Part shown: positions 61,916 to 64,000 of the stretch, in pieces | Layout of the letters: every line of letters starts with the position of its first letter | How positions within the stretch are numbered: position 1 is the first letter of the stretch | Origin: JBCBGF01 sp039193455 | GTDB lineage: Bacteria; Pseudomonadota; Alphaproteobacteria; Rhodobacterales; Rhodobacteraceae | Assembly: GCA_039193455.1 (NCBI GenBank) | Contig: JBCCWO010000001.1 | Span: forward strand, 1 to 64,000 | Length of the DNA stretch: 64,000 nucleotides | Direction: 5' to 3' | Translations under genes and position numbers: made by a program | Notes under the pieces: generated by a model | Database searches by the model: none | Told to the model about the DNA's origin: nothing | The model's input: only the letters and a program-made list of their open reading frames with translations

Positions 61916-62806
61916 TCACACCTCCTTCGCGATCGCCACCAACCAGTCGGTCACCAGCCGCACCTCTGGCTCGATCTCACGGCCCGAGGCAACGCGCAGC
62001 GTATAGGACCAGTCCTGATCGATGATGATGTCGGACAACTCAACCAGACGCCCCTGATCCAGCGCGCGCCGGGTCGTCACGCGGCGGCAAATGGCGATGC
62101 CCACGCCCTGCTCCGCTGCCTTCTGCAACAGGAACGACCCCTCAAGGTGGATCGTCTGGATATCGTCCTGCGGCGCATAGGTTTCGCCCAGCTTGGGCAG
62201 CCAGTCGTTCCACATCCGCGTGTCTTCATCCAACAGAAGCGGACCGCGCCGGATGGCTTCGGCCGGGTCACCCCCTGCGGCGGCCAGAAGGGCCGGGGCG
62301 CAGACGGGGGTGGCGTCGCCGGGCAGAAAGAAGGCCTCATCGGGCAAGGTGCGCGACATCTGCCGGAACAGGATCTCGATATCGGGCACCGGCGTCTTCG
62401 GGCGGTCGGCCTGGGCCAGCGACAGATGCAGGCTGATCGTCGGATGCGCCGCGCGGAACGCCTCAAGCCGCGGCATGATCACCTCTTCGGCGATGACCGG
62501 CAGCGCCGAGATCGACACCGCACGCGCAAACCGCAGGGGCAGCAGGTCGATCTCGTGCCGGATCGCGTCAAACGAGGTATTGACCACACGCGCAAGGCTC
62601 TCCCCCGCTTCGGTCAGCGCAACGGTCCGCCCGCGCCGAACGGTGATCGGGCGGCCGATCCAGTCTTCCAGATGTTTGATCTGATGGCTCACCGCGGAAT
62701 GTGATACACTTAGGCGACGGGCCGCTGCCGAGACCGAGCCGGTTTCACGCACCGCCTCAAGGGCGCGCAGGGCGTTCAGCGATGGAAGACGGCGGCGTGT
62801 TTGCAC
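61916..62806 (-). CDS. LysR family transcriptional regulator
   Basis: A 296-residue GcvA-like regulator. The helix-turn-helix is LPSLNALRALEAVRETGSVSAAARRLSVSHSAVSHQIKHLEDW (about 6-48), followed by the effector-binding domain. GTG 62806 gives the usual N-terminus; a longer frame to 62890 has no homology and would run through the operator. It is divergent from a nitrilase-family gene and converges with the flavin reductase gene 18 bp away. A T-N11-A palindrome lies just before its start. Confidence 0.88.
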   Translation of the reverse strand: MQTRRRLPSLNALRALEAVRETGSVSAAARRLSVSHSAVSHQIKHLEDWIGRPITVRRGRTVALTEAGESLARVVNTSFDAIRHEIDLLPLRFARAVSISALPVIAEEVIMPRLEAFRAAHPTISLHLSLAQADRPKTPVPDIEILFRQMSRTLPDEAFFLPGDATPVCAPALLAAAGGDPAEAIRRGPLLLDEDTRMWNDWLPKLGETYAPQDDIQTIHLEGSFLLQKAAEQGVGIAICRRVTTRRALDQGRLVELSDIIIDQDWSYTLRVASGREIEPEVRLVTDWLVAIAKEV

Positions 62807-62811
62807 CCGCC

Positions 62812-62838
62812 AAACCTGTGAGTTTTTCAGACAGGTTT
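62812..62838. promoter_or_regulatory. LysR box (T-N11-A palindrome)
   Basis: AAACCTGT, 11-bp spacer, AAACCTGT in reverse (ACAGGTTT): 8-bp perfect arms containing the T-N11-A core of LysR-type sites. Its centre is about 89 bp before the nitrilase-family start. That fits a site near -65 if transcription begins around 62890, and it overlaps the leader of lysR itself, which suggests autoregulation. Confidence 0.65.
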
Positions 62839-62913
62839 CAATATTTTTGTTCTTTTTTTGATTGGTTTCGCACCCGTATCTTAGACCCACGCAACGCAGT
62901 TGGGGGTGGATGA

Positions 62914-63804
62914 TTGGACAGTTTGCGCGTGTCCCTGGTTCAGACGACGTCGCACAACACGCACGCCGTCAATGTCGAGACGGTGCGTGCCGCCGCGGGC
63001 CATGCGGCGTCGGACGGGGCCCATATGCTCGCCATGCCGGAAGCCGCCGGTCTGATGGACAAAGACAAGGATCACGCGCGGGCCCAGATCACCACCGAAG
63101 GTGAGGATCCCTACATCGCGGCCTGCCGGGACGCGGCCGCACGCCACGGGCTGTGGGTGCATTCCGGGTCCTGCCCGATCAAGGCGCCGGACGGGCGGTA
63201 TCTCAACCATTCCGTGCTGATCGATCCCAGCGGTGCCATCGTCGCGCGTTACGACAAGATCCATCTGTTCGATGTGTTTCTGACCGGACGGCGCGGCACC
63301 GCGGAATCCGATCGCTACGCCCCCGGCGACCGGGCCGTTCTGGCCGACAGCCCGTTCGGGCCGCTGGCCTTGTCGATCTGCTATGACCTGCGCTTTCCGC
63401 ACCTCTATCGCGACTATGCGCTGGAAGGGGCGACGCTGATCTTCATTCCGTCGGCCTTCACCGTGCCCACCGGCCGCGCGCATTGGGAGGTGCTGCTGCG
63501 CGCCCGCGCGATCGAGAACGGGGCCTATGTGATCGCCGCCGCGCAAGTGGGCAACCATGCCGATGGGCGCGTCACATGGGGGCATTCGCTGATCATTTCG
63601 CCCTGGGGCGAGGTATTGGCCGATCTCGGGGGCGAAGAACCGGGTCAGATCACCGTTGAACTGCCGCTTGAGGCGGTTGCCTCGGCCCGCCGCCAGATCC
63701 CCAACCTGAAGAACGCGCGGGACTACACGTTTCAGCGCGTGCCCTATGCCGCCGCCGATGGCGCTGAACCCACAAAAGAGACACCAACAGGAGCCTTCAC
63801 ATGA
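62914..63804 (+). CDS. Carbon-nitrogen hydrolase (nitrilase superfamily, Nit-like amidase)
   Basis: Hydrolyses an amide or related C-N bond. The 296-residue protein has the Glu-Lys-Cys catalytic triad: Glu43 (AMPEAAG), Lys115 (YDKIHLFDV) and Cys156 (SICYDLRFPHLY). The HLFDV and CYDLRFP text places it near Nit1/Nit2, deaminated glutathione amidase and omega-amidase. The start is TTG 62914, with GGGGGTGG 5 bp upstream. The stop overlaps the binding-protein start (ATGA). Physiological substrate unknown; linkage to a transporter suggests an imported amide. Confidence 0.9.
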   Translation: MDSLRVSLVQTTSHNTHAVNVETVRAAAGHAASDGAHMLAMPEAAGLMDKDKDHARAQITTEGEDPYIAACRDAAARHGLWVHSGSCPIKAPDGRYLNHSVLIDPSGAIVARYDKIHLFDVFLTGRRGTAESDRYAPGDRAVLADSPFGPLALSICYDLRFPHLYRDYALEGATLIFIPSAFTVPTGRAHWEVLLRARAIENGAYVIAAAQVGNHADGRVTWGHSLIISPWGEVLADLGGEEPGQITVELPLEAVASARRQIPNLKNARDYTFQRVPYAAADGAEPTKETPTGAFT

Positions 63805-64000
63805 CCAACCTTCGAACGCTGCTGGCCACCACCGTGCTGGCCTCCTCTGTCGCCCTACCGGCCCTCGCGCAGGACCGGCCCGATCTGGTGATCGCCGTCG
63901 ACAACCTCTGGCCCACGATGGACCCGGTGATCGGCATCTCGACCACCGGTGCGCGCGTGCATTCGAACATCTTCGACACATTGGTCCGCCGCAACCGCTG
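63801..64000 (+). CDS. ABC transporter substrate-binding protein, family 5 (partial, cut by window edge)
   Basis: The first 66 residues of a periplasmic receptor. The signal peptide MTNLRTLLATTVLASSVALPALA-Q is followed by DLVIAVDNLWPTMDPVIGISTTGARVHSNIFDTLVRRN, the N-terminal pattern of SBP_bac_5 proteins that bind peptides, opines or nickel. ATG 63801 overlaps the amidase stop and has AGGAG 9 bp upstream. The reading frame is open to the window end. With the LysR-controlled amidase it begins an uptake-and-hydrolysis operon. Confidence 0.82.
   Translation, partial: MTNLRTLLATTVLASSVALPALAQDRPDLVIAVDNLWPTMDPVIGISTTGARVHSNIFDTLVRRNR

Noticed and set aside
62807..62890. N-terminal extension of the LysR gene
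   Set aside because: The extra residues are Asn/Lys-rich, have no LysR homology and would place the T-N11-A site inside the gene.

Overview
The window is high-GC, gene-dense chromosome from an alphaproteobacterium, most likely a Rhodobacterales (Roseobacter/Paracoccaceae) species. The reasons are the soxBDAG sarcosine oxidase operon, the dnaG-rpoD-HlyU order, ptsP next to lysC, an frc-type fructose ABC operon, orphan Tad-pilus genes, an SOS box of the GTTC-N7-GTTC type, and three copies of a CTCCGGCGGGAG-TATTT intergenic repeat that I recall from this order. I see no rRNA, tRNA, CRISPR array or prophage. The only trace of a mobile element is what looks like the tail of a transposase gene at the left edge.

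Layout. 1-64: transposase C-terminal fragment. 0.2-1.6 kb: MATE exporter. 1.6-9.1 kb: xylose regulon (xylF, xylH, a single-domain ABC ATPase, xylB, xylA on the minus strand; divergent ROK regulator). The regulator overlaps a secreted FG-GAP/ASPIC protein gene, which faces a di-heme MauG/cytochrome c peroxidase gene. 12-15.7 kb: ptsP (nitrogen PTS enzyme I) and aspartate kinase. 15.8-26 kb: mixed housekeeping and envelope genes. These include an orphan SOS-controlled imuA, a Tas-like aldo/keto reductase interrupted by an amber codon, a Cys-rich lipoprotein plus lipocalin, an XRE regulator divergent from a fatty-acid desaturase, a DMT permease, a Nudix hydrolase, DUF983, an EF-hand/ECF sigma/anti-sigma/metal-sensor operon, and a PleD-like diguanylate cyclase with decayed receivers. 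26.9-29.8 kb: Tad-type pseudopilin/vWA trio. 30-37.5 kb: glutamate dehydrogenase, sarcosine oxidase and an Lrp regulator. 37.5-42.7 kb: pilin-like protein, dnaG, rpoD, an HlyU-family gene and a 41-residue ORF. 42.9-45.3 kb: beta-barrel protein, TfoX-C protein, exported Lys/Ala-rich coiled coil. 45.6-49.9 kb: fructose ABC operon frcBCA with divergent ROK regulator.

49.9-61.9 kb is the most interesting accessory block. One arm, on the minus strand, has a RibB protein with a decayed GTP cyclohydrolase II half, a CaiB-type CoA transferase and a crotonase. The other arm, on the plus strand, has a Baeyer-Villiger-type monooxygenase, an aldehyde dehydrogenase, a luciferase-like FMN monooxygenase, an SsuABC/TauABC-type transporter and a flavin reductase. 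A MarR gene sits between them, and a near-identical 19-bp motif precedes the first gene of each arm. I read this as one inducible catabolic regulon: uptake, two flavin-dependent oxygenation steps with their own reductase and possibly extra flavin supply, aldehyde oxidation, then CoA-ester chemistry. The substrate is not identifiable from sequence. 61.9-64 kb: a LysR regulator, divergent from a nitrilase-family amidase gene that overlaps the start of a peptide/opine-type ABC binding protein (cut by the window edge).

A recurring theme is strong RNA hairpins directly after the binding-protein gene of all three complete ABC operons. The xylF-xylH hairpin is fully paired only in the mRNA-sense strand, through G-U wobbles.
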